Below, piece after piece: positions 25,974-34,488 of a DNA stretch of 64,000 nucleotides (within the stretch, counting starts at the first letter, position 1; each line of letters begins with the position of its first letter). The DNA is from Psychrobacillus sp042945595. GTDB lineage: Bacteria > Bacillota > Bacilli > Bacillales_A > Planococcaceae. The notes beneath the pieces are model-generated. The model was not told the DNA's origin and searched no databases. It worked only from the letters and a program-made list of their open reading frames with translations. The stretch lies in the NCBI RefSeq assembly GCF_042945595.1, contig NZ_CP168493.1, positions 1,240,001-1,304,000 of the forward strand. The letters are read 5' to 3'. A program made the translations under genes and the position numbers.

Positions 25974-26016
25974 AAGACATCTCCGAAAATAAATTATTAT
26001 TGGAGGTGTCTTTGTT
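25974..26016 (+). terminator. terminator-like hairpin upstream of nupC
   Basis: AAGACATCTCC pairs with GGAGGTGTCTT around a 17-base loop, then TTGTTT. It lies 170 bp upstream of the nucleoside transporter start and could be a leader attenuator or a relic terminator. Confidence 0.6.
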
Positions 26017-26184
26017 TATAAACGGTAGAACTTTATTTGAAATACTAACTCGCAATTTCTAAATAAACAATTATGTATCCATCTTCATGCATTGGATATG
26101 CTATTTATTAGTATGGACCAGACAGAGATTTAAATAAGTCAAAGGATGCAAAATAATAAACTGATGAATTGGAGAGAAATCAAC

Positions 26185-27372
26185 ATGACAGGACTTTTTA
26201 CAGCAATCTTATCAGTTATTGTATTAATAGGAACGGCATTCTTATTGTCAAATAACAAGAAAAATATCAACTATAGAGCAGTTGTAATCTTATTTATTGC
26301 TCAGCTTGTTACTGCATATGCAATGCTTCATACGACAATTGGTGGAAATATAGTAATAGCAGTTACGAACTTTTTCTCTCAATTGATGGAATTTGGGAGA
26401 GAGGGGATAGCTTTTGTTTTTGGAGGTTTTGTGTTTGCGAATGACACGCCAGTATTCTTTATCTCCGTTCTACTGTTAATTGTATTTACATCTACTTTAC
26501 TTAGTGTACTGACTTACATCAGAATTTTACCTTTAATGATTAAATATCTTGGAGGAGCAATTTCTAAAGTAACAGGTTTACCAGTAATTGAATCTTTCTC
26601 GACTGTTGCATCTTCCATCTTTGGAGATACAGGAGCTTTACTCGCAGTTAAGACTCATATTCCTAAAATGAATAGAAACAGGTTATTTATAGCTACTACA
26701 GCATCCATGACAAGTGTATCTGCATCTATTGTCGGCGCTTATATGACAATGATACCTCCTAAGTATGTACTGATAGCTTTACCTCTTAATGTAATGTCAG
26801 GTTTATTACTGGCATCTATGGTAGCTCCTGCTCAATACGTTGAGGGCGAACGGATTAAAGTGAAAGATATGATCCATGATGAGTCTCTTTTTGAGGCGAT
26901 TGGCAATGGTGCTATTGATGGGATGAAAGTTGCTGGAATAGTTGGAGCTATGCTAATTGCTTACATCTCTCTAATTGCTATGGTTAACTTTGTTCTTACA
27001 GCGACTATTGGAACAGATTTGACTACTATTTTGGGGTATATATTATCTCCTGTAGCTTGGTTGATGGGTGTTCCTGCAAACGAAATGATTCGAGCAGGAG
27101 GGATAATGGGAACAAAAATTATCTCTAATGAATTTGTGGCGATGTTGGGCTTTAAAGAGATTATACCCAACATGTCTGCTAAGACAGTTGGAGTCGTATC
27201 CGCATTCCTAGTATCGTTTGCAAACTTTAGTACCATTGGAATCATCTTAGGTACAGTTAAGGCAATAGATGAAAAACAATCTGCAATGGTTGCAAAGTTT
27301 GGGCTTAAGATGCTATTTGTTGCTACTATGGCATCTGTGTTAACAGCTACAATTGTTGGACTATTCATCTAA
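26185..27372 (+). CDS. NupC-family concentrative nucleoside transporter
   Basis: This 395-residue protein has the concentrative nucleoside transporter (CNT) fold and length: alternating hydrophobic helices, FVFGGFVFANDTPVFFISVL early in the protein (the NupC/CNT gate region), ESFSTVASSIFGDTGALLAVK in the middle, and FANFSTIGIILGTVKAI near the end. Such transporters import nucleosides using a proton or sodium gradient. GGAGAG at 26171-26176 sets the ATG at 26185. Nucleoside specificity is not readable. No salvage genes are adjacent. Confidence 0.88.
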   Translation: MTGLFTAILSVIVLIGTAFLLSNNKKNINYRAVVILFIAQLVTAYAMLHTTIGGNIVIAVTNFFSQLMEFGREGIAFVFGGFVFANDTPVFFISVLLLIVFTSTLLSVLTYIRILPLMIKYLGGAISKVTGLPVIESFSTVASSIFGDTGALLAVKTHIPKMNRNRLFIATTASMTSVSASIVGAYMTMIPPKYVLIALPLNVMSGLLLASMVAPAQYVEGERIKVKDMIHDESLFEAIGNGAIDGMKVAGIVGAMLIAYISLIAMVNFVLTATIGTDLTTILGYILSPVAWLMGVPANEMIRAGGIMGTKIISNEFVAMLGFKEIIPNMSAKTVGVVSAFLVSFANFSTIGIILGTVKAIDEKQSAMVAKFGLKMLFVATMASVLTATIVGLFI

Positions 27373-27382
27373 AGGAAGTAAA

Positions 27383-28111
27383 TTATTTCTCACTTTTAAC
27401 TTTTGAAATAAATGTATACAGTGTAGTAGAACTAATAATAACGATGCTAATCAGAGTGACCATATGAATAGCTTTTTCTTGAGTGTTCAAGTAAATCGCT
27501 AAATAAGACCAAATAATGACTAGTGGGTACAAAATATCTTGGTTGATAAGTGTAAACAATACAGCTAGTATGCATCCTAATATGAGCACAATAACCGTCC
27601 AACCGAGTTCTTCTATCCCTAAAAAAGTGAAGACATTGTTACGAACAAAATACGTAAATACATTTATAATACTCGCTATCGACACCCAACCTAAATATAT
27701 TGAAAATGGGATGAGATCGAATAGACCGCGGTTAGTATTCCGTTTAATTTTTCTGTATATCCGTATTAGAGAGAACAATAAAAGAAAAATAATAACCGTA
27801 GACAAGAGAATCTTTTGCTGTGTAAATGCTAAAATCCAAGTTCCATTTAATAAGAAATTTACAGGGATTAATACGTGAAGCTGCTTATAGACACTCCCTT
27901 TTTTTCCACGTACAATAAATCCTTTTACAATCCATAAAAACAAAAGGAAATAAATGAGGATCCATATGGAAAAAGCGTAGTTTGCTGGTTGTATTAACGG
28001 TGTTTGCTCATTTGCAATATACCTTAGGTTAGATCCTGGGTAATAATTAATAACTAACATACCGATAAAAAAGATGAGGTTAACAATGGATATACGTATT
28101 AATGGATTCAG
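27383..28111 (-). CDS. TspO/MBR-related membrane protein with probable CTG start
   Basis: The 242-residue protein has about six to seven membrane helices and the TspO-like marks NYAFSIWILIYFLLF and a central LNGTWILAF. The earliest ATG (28060) would remove the first helix. Reading on upstream, the frame stays open to a CTG at 28111 that lies exactly 7 bases after a perfect AAAGGAGG, and the 17 added residues (NPLIRISIVNLIFFIG) complete a normal first helix. CTG is thus the best start, with ATG 28060 as the fallback. TspO-type proteins bind porphyrins or related ligands in stress responses. The role here is unknown. It converges with the nucleoside transporter. Confidence 0.75.
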   Translation of the reverse strand: MNPLIRISIVNLIFFIGMLVINYYPGSNLRYIANEQTPLIQPANYAFSIWILIYFLLFLWIVKGFIVRGKKGSVYKQLHVLIPVNFLLNGTWILAFTQQKILLSTVIIFLLLFSLIRIYRKIKRNTNRGLFDLIPFSIYLGWVSIASIINVFTYFVRNNVFTFLGIEELGWTVIVLILGCILAVLFTLINQDILYPLVIIWSYLAIYLNTQEKAIHMVTLISIVIISSTTLYTFISKVKSEK

Positions 28112-28217
28112 TATTTTTCCTCCTTTGCGTGTTTTTAGATTAATTGTTATACAATAATCCTATTCTACATAAACTACATTGGCTTCTTTTAACCATTATG
28201 GAGATAGAAGGAATCGA

Positions 28218-29583
28218 ATGAATACCCCTTATTTTAACAATATGTGGTTGTGTCCATTAATAGACTGGGAAAGACAAGTTGCTCATTTTGCAATGGATGC
28301 GTATGTGTATGGTTTTCCTCTTTTACTCATGGATTTAACGAGAAGAAAAGGTTTATTAAGTTTAGCGCAGAAGAATAAGTTTTATCATCAAAAGGAATTA
28401 TCTACCCCACAGTTTACGGAAGTGGTCAGACCAAATGTAGATACGCTTTATTCTTCTGCATGGCTCAATCTAAGTGATGGGCCATTTTTGTTGCATCTAT
28501 AGAACATGGATGGTAGGTATTATCTCTTGGCACTGCTAGACGCCTATTCGAATGTCTTTGCTTCCATAGGTCCACGCACTACAGGAACTGCTGAACAACT
28601 ACTCGTTATTGTAGGACCAAGATGGAGAGGCTTACTTCCTTTGAACACTCCTATCATTTATACTCCTACGAATACTGTTTGGATTACTGGAAGAACGCAA
28701 ACGAATGAACCACATGACTACTCAGCAGTGCATGCTATTCAAAAAAAAAATATAAGTTAAGTAGGCTTTCTCCTACAAAAAATATTACTCGACTTTCGGA
28801 CAATGAAATACTTATAAGTGATCAAACCCCACCAGAAATACTTACCTATCTGGATGCTCCTAAGTTTTTTCAATTAATGATGGAGCTGATGTATAAAATC
28901 CTCCTAATCCTGCAATTCAATCACCCAAAATAATTTACAAGTTTCATATATTAGGACTTGTTCCTAGTAATGCATTTAATTTCTATACACTTCATCCATC
29001 TATACAAAGCGCTTTGAACGAGGCTGTTCGTCACGGTCCAAATTATATCCAGATGGCAAGTAAACAAATATTCTATAGAAATGAAATGAATGGATGGAGC
29101 ATGCTAGTGAATGATCTCGGTTATTATGGAACGGACTATAGGATGAGGGCTGTTGCTGCGATGACTTTGTTTGGTGCAAATATTCCACAGGATAGTGTTT
29201 AAGCATATAATTTTGTAGATAATAAGAATGAATCCTTGGATGGGAAGTTTAATTAAAAGATTCATTTTGATGCTAGCCATCTGCCACTTCCAAATGCATT
29301 TTGGTCTTTAACTCTTTACAATTCTAATGGTTTTTTGGTGGATAACGAAATACATCGTTATGCAATCAGTCCTCATCTAGGAGAGTTAAAATATAATATA
29401 GATGGTTCTCTCGATATATTTATTCAACATAATTCTTCAGGAAGTGAAAAGGAGTCTAATTGGTTATCGGCATCTCTGGGAACATTTAATCTTTTATTGA
29501 GATTGTATTGGCCGAAAACGAGTGTACTAAATGGGCATTGGAATTCCCCAATGGTCAAGCGGGTTAATTCTATTTATAGATAG
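28218..29583 (+). pseudogene. DUF1254/DUF1214 domain protein, multiply broken
   Basis: Fragments in several frames read in order as one protein. They are MNTPYFNNMWLCPLIDWERQ, then AYVYGFPLLLMDLTRR and RPNVDTLYSSAWLNLSDGP (stop at 28499-28501), MDGRYYLLALLDAYSNVFAS, the FNEAVRHGPNYIQMASK region near 29010, a LPNAFWSLTLYNSNGFLV stretch at about 29285, and IFIQHNSSG. The order and motifs match DUF1254 followed by DUF1214 proteins of unknown enzymology. At least one stop codon and several frameshifts inactivate it. AGAAGGA at 28206-28212 still precedes the original ATG at 28218. Confidence 0.85.
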
Positions 29584-29765
29584 AATAATACTCTAACATC
29601 AAGTTATCTTACAAAATTTCTTCATCTCTAGTTTTTTCACGTGCTCTAGGTTACAAAATGTCATCGGAAAAACTTTTTTTATTGTTAGAATCATGATAAT
29701 ATTCACTTTAAATGGATTGGTTTTCTACAAGAAGTTGAGATAAGGCGGAATATGGGGGGATCTTG

Positions 29766-30053
29766 ATGAAATATTTACTTGTTGGAATTGGTATTTCATT
29801 CATAAGTATGGTTGTTGCTCTAATTATGAGTGATTGGTCTTTGCTATATAAAATCACAGGAATTGTAGGTGTTGCTTGTATAGGAATAGCAGGTTTGCTG
29901 TCGGGTGGTTTTGTTAGTGGAGATCAATTTGCAAGAAATTACAATTCTGAATCACATGAAGACAGATTCAATCGAATTTCTAACGTAAGTAAGATACTAA
30001 TGATCGGTGCGCCAAATATTATTGTTGCAATTACCGCTCTCTATTTAAATTAA
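29766..30053 (+). CDS. DUF5316-like small membrane protein
   Basis: This 95-residue protein has two or three hydrophobic helices (residues about 2-22, 28-48 and 74-94) and a polar loop with SGDQFARNYNSESHEDRFNR between the second and third. The pattern resembles the uncharacterised DUF5316 proteins of Bacillales. A GGGGGGA ribosome site lies 5 bases before ATG 29766. It is followed after 27 bp by a dead copy of the small membrane-protein gene that is intact at 60117-60380. Confidence 0.7.
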   Translation: MKYLLVGIGISFISMVVALIMSDWSLLYKITGIVGVACIGIAGLLSGGFVSGDQFARNYNSESHEDRFNRISNVSKILMIGAPNIIVAITALYLN

Positions 30054-30080
30054 ATAAATCTAATAGAAGAAGGTGAATAA

Positions 30081-30323
30081 ATGAGATTAATATTACCAAA
30101 AGAATATAATGAATTCTTTCGTACTGTATTTCAAATTATTCTAATCTTGGTAGCCCTCTATAACGTATTTTATGATTGGAAATTTCAATTATCAATTCAA
30201 TGAATTAGAAGATTTTGGGCCGCTGTTATTTGTCCTGGTTTTAAGTTTTTTCAGAGTGCATTATTTACATTCTTTTTATGGATATTAATAAAAGTTATGA
30301 AGTTAAAAAATAATCCAATGTAG
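30081..30323 (+). pseudogene. frameshifted paralogue of the 60117-60380 small membrane protein gene
   Basis: The start MRLILPKEYNEFFRTVF and the segment YDWKFQL are near-identical to the intact protein at 60117-60380. A 2-base deletion near 30192 (CAATTATCAATTC against CAACTATATCAATTC) leads to an early TGA. In the shifted frame the C-terminal FQSALFTFFLWILIK resumes. The ribosome site GAAGGTG remains. Confidence 0.85.
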
Positions 30324-30485
30324 CCATTTGAAGTAATAACCTATGGTAAACATAAGTTCTTTCTAAGTAGAAGAGAAATAGGTATTATTCTTTTCGGTTA
30401 TTGTTTTAATTATGTAACCTTACATAACTTCATCCGTCTACTCTCTTTGAAGTACAGTTTTAAGAAAAAAGGAGAATACATAGCA

Positions 30486-30971
30486 ATGAATAAAAGAATG
30501 ATCTTTCTTATGTTAACAATCGTATTTGGATTGGTGATCACAGGATGTTCTAATGATAAGTCATCTACAATCGAGGCGAAGTTACCTGCAAAAGAAATGG
30601 CAGATCAAATGGTGAAGGAAGTAGAACAACCTGCTCTAATAGAATTGCAAGCAGATCAAGTGAAGGATTTTTATAAACTTGACCCTGAGAAGCTTGAAGA
30701 ATATTCGATTAGAATACCAATGATGAATGTGAAAACAAATGAAATAGCTATTTTGAAGGTAAAAGATACTAAAGATGTTCCGGCTGTTGAAACAGCAGTA
30801 AAAGAAAGAGCGGAAAATGTGAAGAAACAATTTGAGCATTATCTCCCTGATCAATATGAGAATGCAAAAAACTATAAACTCGTAACTAAAGGTAACTATG
30901 TGTTATTGGTCATCTCCGATAAAGCAGACGAGCTTGTCAAAGTTTACGATAGTTTCTTCGATCAAAAATAA
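30486..30971 (+). CDS. DUF4358-family lipoprotein
   Basis: This 161-residue exported lipoprotein has a signal peptide MNKRMIFLMLTIVFGLVITG with lipobox VITGC (Cys21). The mature part (AKEMADQMVKEVEQPALIELQADQVKDFYKLDP in pieces, PMMNVKTNEIAILKVKD) fits DUF4358 proteins. These commonly sit beside MBOAT and DHHW genes, as here (7 bp to the next gene). That context points to a role in O-acylation of a surface polymer, anchored outside the membrane. AAAAGGAG is 11 bases before ATG 30486; an upstream ATG at 30447 would spoil the signal peptide. Confidence 0.85.
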   Translation: MNKRMIFLMLTIVFGLVITGCSNDKSSTIEAKLPAKEMADQMVKEVEQPALIELQADQVKDFYKLDPEKLEEYSIRIPMMNVKTNEIAILKVKDTKDVPAVETAVKERAENVKKQFEHYLPDQYENAKNYKLVTKGNYVLLVISDKADELVKVYDSFFDQK

Positions 30972-30977
30972 GCGGCT

Positions 30978-32363
30978 ATGGTATTTAGTAGCCTTCTTTT
31001 CCTATTTTTATTCTTACCGGCCGTTCTAGCACTTTATTATTGTTCGCCAAGGCGGATTAGAAATCTAATTTTATTTTTAACCAGTCTTCTCTTCTATGCT
31101 TGGGGAGAACCGGTTTACATAATTCTTATGTTAGTGTCCACTATCACGGATTATAGCTTTGGTTTGTTGCTTGACAGACCTAAGCTAACTCCTATAAAAC
31201 GAAAGTGGATTGTCGCATCTTCCATGGTCATTAATCTGGCACTGCTATCTTATTTTAAATACGCAGATTTTCTCATTCAAAATGTAAATGCGTTGCTAGG
31301 AACAAATATCCCTTTAACTGAGCTTCCATTGCCCATTGGGATATCATTTTACACATTTCAATCTATGTCTTACATCATAGATGTGTATAGAGGAACAGCT
31401 AAAGCACAACGGAATTGGATTGACTTTGGAACGTTCGTCGCCTTGTTCCCTCAACTAGTTGCTGGTCCAATCGTGAAATATAACACGATAGCTGTACAGC
31501 TCCACAAACGATCGGAAACTATCAAGATGTTCGCGGAAGGTGTTCGACGATTCACTATTGGACTGGCTAAGAAGGTGCTACTTGCCAACAGTATTGGTTT
31601 ACTTTGGCACACCATCTCGAACTCAAATCCAGATTCGATACCCGCGCTAACTGCTTGGCTTGGCATAATAGCATTTGCCTTCCAAATTTATTTTGACTTT
31701 AGCGGATATTCCGACATGGCTATTGGGCTTGGCCTCATGTTTGGATTTCGATTTAATGAGAATTTCAACAAGCCATATATTGCTCAGAGCATTACAGACT
31801 TCTGGAGGAGATGGCATATATCGCTCAGCAGTTGGTTTCGAGAATATGTGTATATACCGCTGGGTGGTAACCGGCGTGGTTTGGCCATTCAAATTCGAAA
31901 TATTCTCATCGTTTGGCTTCTTACGGGATTCTGGCATGGAGCAAGTTGGAATTTCATATGTTGGGGGGTGTATTTTGGCGTCATCCTCATAATTGAAAAA
32001 TGGTGGGGGTTAAAGCTACTGCTTTGTCTACCACGTTGGGTAAGGCACCTCTATGCAATCATACTTATTCTAATCGGTTGGGTATTGTTCGCCTTTGATC
32101 AGCCATCCTTGATCATTCGTTATTTGGGTGCTATGGCGGGATTCAATAACCAACCACTTTGGAATAATGACACAGTTTACTTTCTTTACACGATCGGGAT
32201 TTTACTCGTAATATTGATTATCGCCTCGTTACCTAGGAAGAAATCGTCAAGAATGAATGGATTGTCTCTTTTTCAACTAGTTTGGTATGGCTTTCTATTT
32301 TTTCTTTCCATAGCCTACTTGGTAGACGCAACTTTTAATCCATTTTTATATTTTCGATTCTAG
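30978..32363 (+). CDS. MBOAT-family O-acyltransferase (AlgI/DltB-like)
   Basis: This 461-residue multi-pass membrane protein is of the AlgI/PatA type, which carries acyl groups across the membrane for polysaccharide O-acetylation. Visible family features are PIGISFYTFQSMSYIIDVYRG, the FDFSGYSDMAIGLGLMFGF stretch, FWRRWHISLSSWFREYVYIP and LTGFWHGASWNFICWG, which holds the catalytic His. Roughly ten helices are present. It is encoded between the DUF4358 lipoprotein and the DHHW protein, 6 and 13 bp away. The start has no clear ribosome site and is probably coupled to the lipoprotein stop. Confidence 0.93.
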   Translation: MVFSSLLFLFLFLPAVLALYYCSPRRIRNLILFLTSLLFYAWGEPVYIILMLVSTITDYSFGLLLDRPKLTPIKRKWIVASSMVINLALLSYFKYADFLIQNVNALLGTNIPLTELPLPIGISFYTFQSMSYIIDVYRGTAKAQRNWIDFGTFVALFPQLVAGPIVKYNTIAVQLHKRSETIKMFAEGVRRFTIGLAKKVLLANSIGLLWHTISNSNPDSIPALTAWLGIIAFAFQIYFDFSGYSDMAIGLGLMFGFRFNENFNKPYIAQSITDFWRRWHISLSSWFREYVYIPLGGNRRGLAIQIRNILIVWLLTGFWHGASWNFICWGVYFGVILIIEKWWGLKLLLCLPRWVRHLYAIILILIGWVLFAFDQPSLIIRYLGAMAGFNNQPLWNNDTVYFLYTIGILLVILIIASLPRKKSSRMNGLSLFQLVWYGFLFFLSIAYLVDATFNPFLYFRF

Positions 32364-32376
32364 GAGGTAAAAAATC

Positions 32377-33519
32377 ATGAAGCAGAAAGCAGAGCGATTA
32401 TTGGTGTTGGGTTTTGTAGGAACGCTGTTTCTACTCTCTCTGTTCTTTTTCATTTTGCCTCATCAACGTTTCTCTGATTTGGAAAATAGATACTTACAAA
32501 GTGCGCCACATCTAACTTGGGATAACTTATTGTCCAATAAGTATGCAGTAGATGCAGAGGGTTTTGTAACCGACCATTTTCCTTTTAGAAACAAGTGGCT
32601 GTCGATAAAATCAGCTGCAGAAAAATATCGGCTACAGCAAGAGAATAACGGAATCTATAAAGGGAAAGACGGATATTTATTTGAAAAGTTTTTAGAGCCT
32701 GATTATACGAAGATTCAGCAATATACAGACTCGGTAAATCAATTTGCAGGCAACCACCCGGAAGTGAATATAACTTTTATGCTTGCGCCAACATCGATAG
32801 GCCTATATCCTAAAAGGCTCCCATGGTTAGCGCCGTCTTATCCTCAAGAGAAGGTAAATCAATTTATCGGTGATCACTTGGGGAAAGGGTTAACGTTTAT
32901 GAACGGCTTTGATTTCCTAAGTCCCCATGCTTCTGAGTCGATTTATTATAGGACTGATCATCACTGGACTACATACGGAGCTTATTTGGCATATGTTGCT
33001 TATACGGAGCAAAAAGGGTGGCATCCTCTTTCACAGAGAGATTTTCTGATTCAAACAGTGAGTCATTCGTTTTTAGGGAGTTTTCAGACTAGGAGTCAGC
33101 TTAATGGGTTAACACCAGACACCATCCAGGTCTATATCCCTCGTGATTCTAGTCCTACTGAGATGTACATCGAGGATACAAATCAAACGATGACGAGCAT
33201 GTATGATCCGAGCTTTCTTGCTAAGAAGGATCAATATTCCTATTTCTTTGGTGGTGTCCATGCTCTAATGAAGCTTACAACCAAGCTTGAACCGGGTCAG
33301 ATTGACCAAGATAAGCTATTAGTTATTAAAGACTCGTATGCACATAGTGTAATTCCTTTCCTTACAAGACATGTACCGGAAATTCACGTTATTGACATTC
33401 GGTATTATAACGGCAGCATTTCGGAGTATATGTCCAAGAATGGGATTAAAGATGTTCTATTTTTATTTAATACATCTACTTTGGTAGGCGATACTTCTCT
33501 TTTGAAACTAAATATTTGA
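32377..33519 (+). CDS. DHHW-motif SGNH-like acyltransferase partner (AlgJ/AlgX-type)
   Basis: This 380-residue protein has an N-terminal signal anchor (about 8-28) and an extracellular domain with the name-giving motif YRTDHHWTTYGAYLAY and a C-terminal KDSYAHSVIPFL block that holds the Ser nucleophile region. AlgJ/PatB-like proteins take the acyl group delivered by the MBOAT partner and attach it to the polymer. AGGAGG precedes the ATG. It is the last gene of the three-gene unit, which ends at a strong terminator. The modified polymer is unknown. Confidence 0.9.
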   Translation: MKQKAERLLVLGFVGTLFLLSLFFFILPHQRFSDLENRYLQSAPHLTWDNLLSNKYAVDAEGFVTDHFPFRNKWLSIKSAAEKYRLQQENNGIYKGKDGYLFEKFLEPDYTKIQQYTDSVNQFAGNHPEVNITFMLAPTSIGLYPKRLPWLAPSYPQEKVNQFIGDHLGKGLTFMNGFDFLSPHASESIYYRTDHHWTTYGAYLAYVAYTEQKGWHPLSQRDFLIQTVSHSFLGSFQTRSQLNGLTPDTIQVYIPRDSSPTEMYIEDTNQTMTSMYDPSFLAKKDQYSYFFGGVHALMKLTTKLEPGQIDQDKLLVIKDSYAHSVIPFLTRHVPEIHVIDIRYYNGSISEYMSKNGIKDVLFLFNTSTLVGDTSLLKLNI

Positions 33520-33622
33520 ATATAGTGTATTGCGTTATCCAAATAGGAAAAGGGACAAGCTATACCTAATCTATGTGTCATGAATATTAAAAGTTTTAAA
33601 CTTTTAAAAAAAGGCTTATATC

Positions 33623-33674
33623 AAAAAATGTTATTGAAGAGGCACAACAAGCCTCTTTAATAACATTTTTATTA
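33623..33674 (+). terminator. terminator of the O-acylation operon
   Basis: AAAATGTTATTGAAGAGGC pairs with GCCTCTTTAATAACATTTT around 7 bases, with flanking A and T tracts. It follows the DHHW gene by 100 bp. Confidence 0.9.
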
Positions 33675-33744
33675 TTTCTTCTTATGGATGAATAAATTCA
33701 TAAATAGTATTTAATTATTAAAACACGAACAATTATTAATTATT

Positions 33745-33866
33745 GATTGGAGCGACAGGTGGCGACTCTAGGGGGATGAATGAGACAGATGTACCATCAC
33801 AAACGACGAGAATGCTCGGTGATGGCTCATCGATCCCCCCGCGGAAAGCGTCCGCCTATAGAGGAA
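33745..33866 (-). repeat. GC-rich modular dispersed repeat, short inverted copy
   Basis: Read on the minus strand it matches both outer parts of the 25222-25402 element (GCGGACGCTTTCCGCGGGGG, GATGAGCCATCACCG, and the GAGTCGCCACCTGTCG end). It lacks the middle hairpin module. The rest of 33520-33996 holds no gene. Confidence 0.8.
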
Positions 33867-33996
33867 ATCATGCTGATTTATGAGGGATATATTATAAATA
33901 TTCTCACATTTCACTTTAATAGTGTTCGTGTTTTATGCTCTAACTTTGAATTATGAAATTGATTTGGATAGATATTTTTATGTTTTCGCCAATACT

Positions 33997-34299
33997 TTAT
34001 TTTTTATATAAAGCAACTCGGTACGGAAATAGCTGACCTTCCATAATCCCCTCTTTTACAGCAGGGTCATTATTCATAAGTTCAATTGCTTCTTCCTCCG
34101 TATCCACTTCCAAAATGACAATTCCCATTGGGTCCATATTTAACGTTCTACCAGCTAAAAGAAGTTTACCTTCTTCTTGCAAATTTTGTAATACCTCAAA
34201 ATGATTTTCGACGATTGAATTTTCTTTATCGGTCCAGTTAGATTGATCTAAATGAGAAGGGGTAAGTTTAAGTTGGTATAAAAACTGTAATTTATCCAT
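33997..34299 (-). CDS. YciI family protein
   Basis: This 100-residue YciI-like protein has a ferredoxin-like alpha-beta fold. The conserved pattern is visible as ENHFEVLQNLQEEGKLLLAG, DPMGIVILEVDTEEEA and NNDPAVKEGIMEGQLFPYRVAL, including the His of the first helix and the NDP segment. Family members have poorly defined roles; some are dehalogenase- or lyase-like. AGGAGG is 6 bases before ATG 34299, which is preferred to a start nine residues upstream. Confidence 0.85.
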   Translation of the reverse strand: MDKLQFLYQLKLTPSHLDQSNWTDKENSIVENHFEVLQNLQEEGKLLLAGRTLNMDPMGIVILEVDTEEEAIELMNNDPAVKEGIMEGQLFPYRVALYKK

Positions 34300-34488
34300 T
34301 TTATCCTCCTGAAAAATGTATTTCATTATAATAGTATCAAAAAATTAGAAAGTTAGCACTTTCTGTATTTGGTTAAGTATAGATTTGTAAATTGGAATAA
34401 TATTATTTTTTAAACAGGTTGAATATTCTGTTTTTTAAACATATACTTAAAATGAAATAATAGTTTTTACTAAGTTAGGGGGATTTTG

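Larger units (their letters stand above)
24530..26184. other. geneless 1.65-kb region rich in repeats and hairpins
   Basis: No convincing protein gene is present. ORFs at 25229-25411 (+) and 25670-25864 (-) lie inside repeat elements and look non-functional. The stretch contains two copies of an 82-bp direct repeat, a GC-rich modular repeat, two further dispersed-repeat copies, a 17-bp perfect hairpin and at least three terminator-like structures, listed separately. A small hairpin at about 24786-24817 probably ends minus-strand or relic transcription. Confidence 0.75.

Noticed and set aside
26961..27368. 135-codon minus-strand ORF
   Set aside because: It is antisense to the nucleoside transporter gene and lacks a ribosome site.
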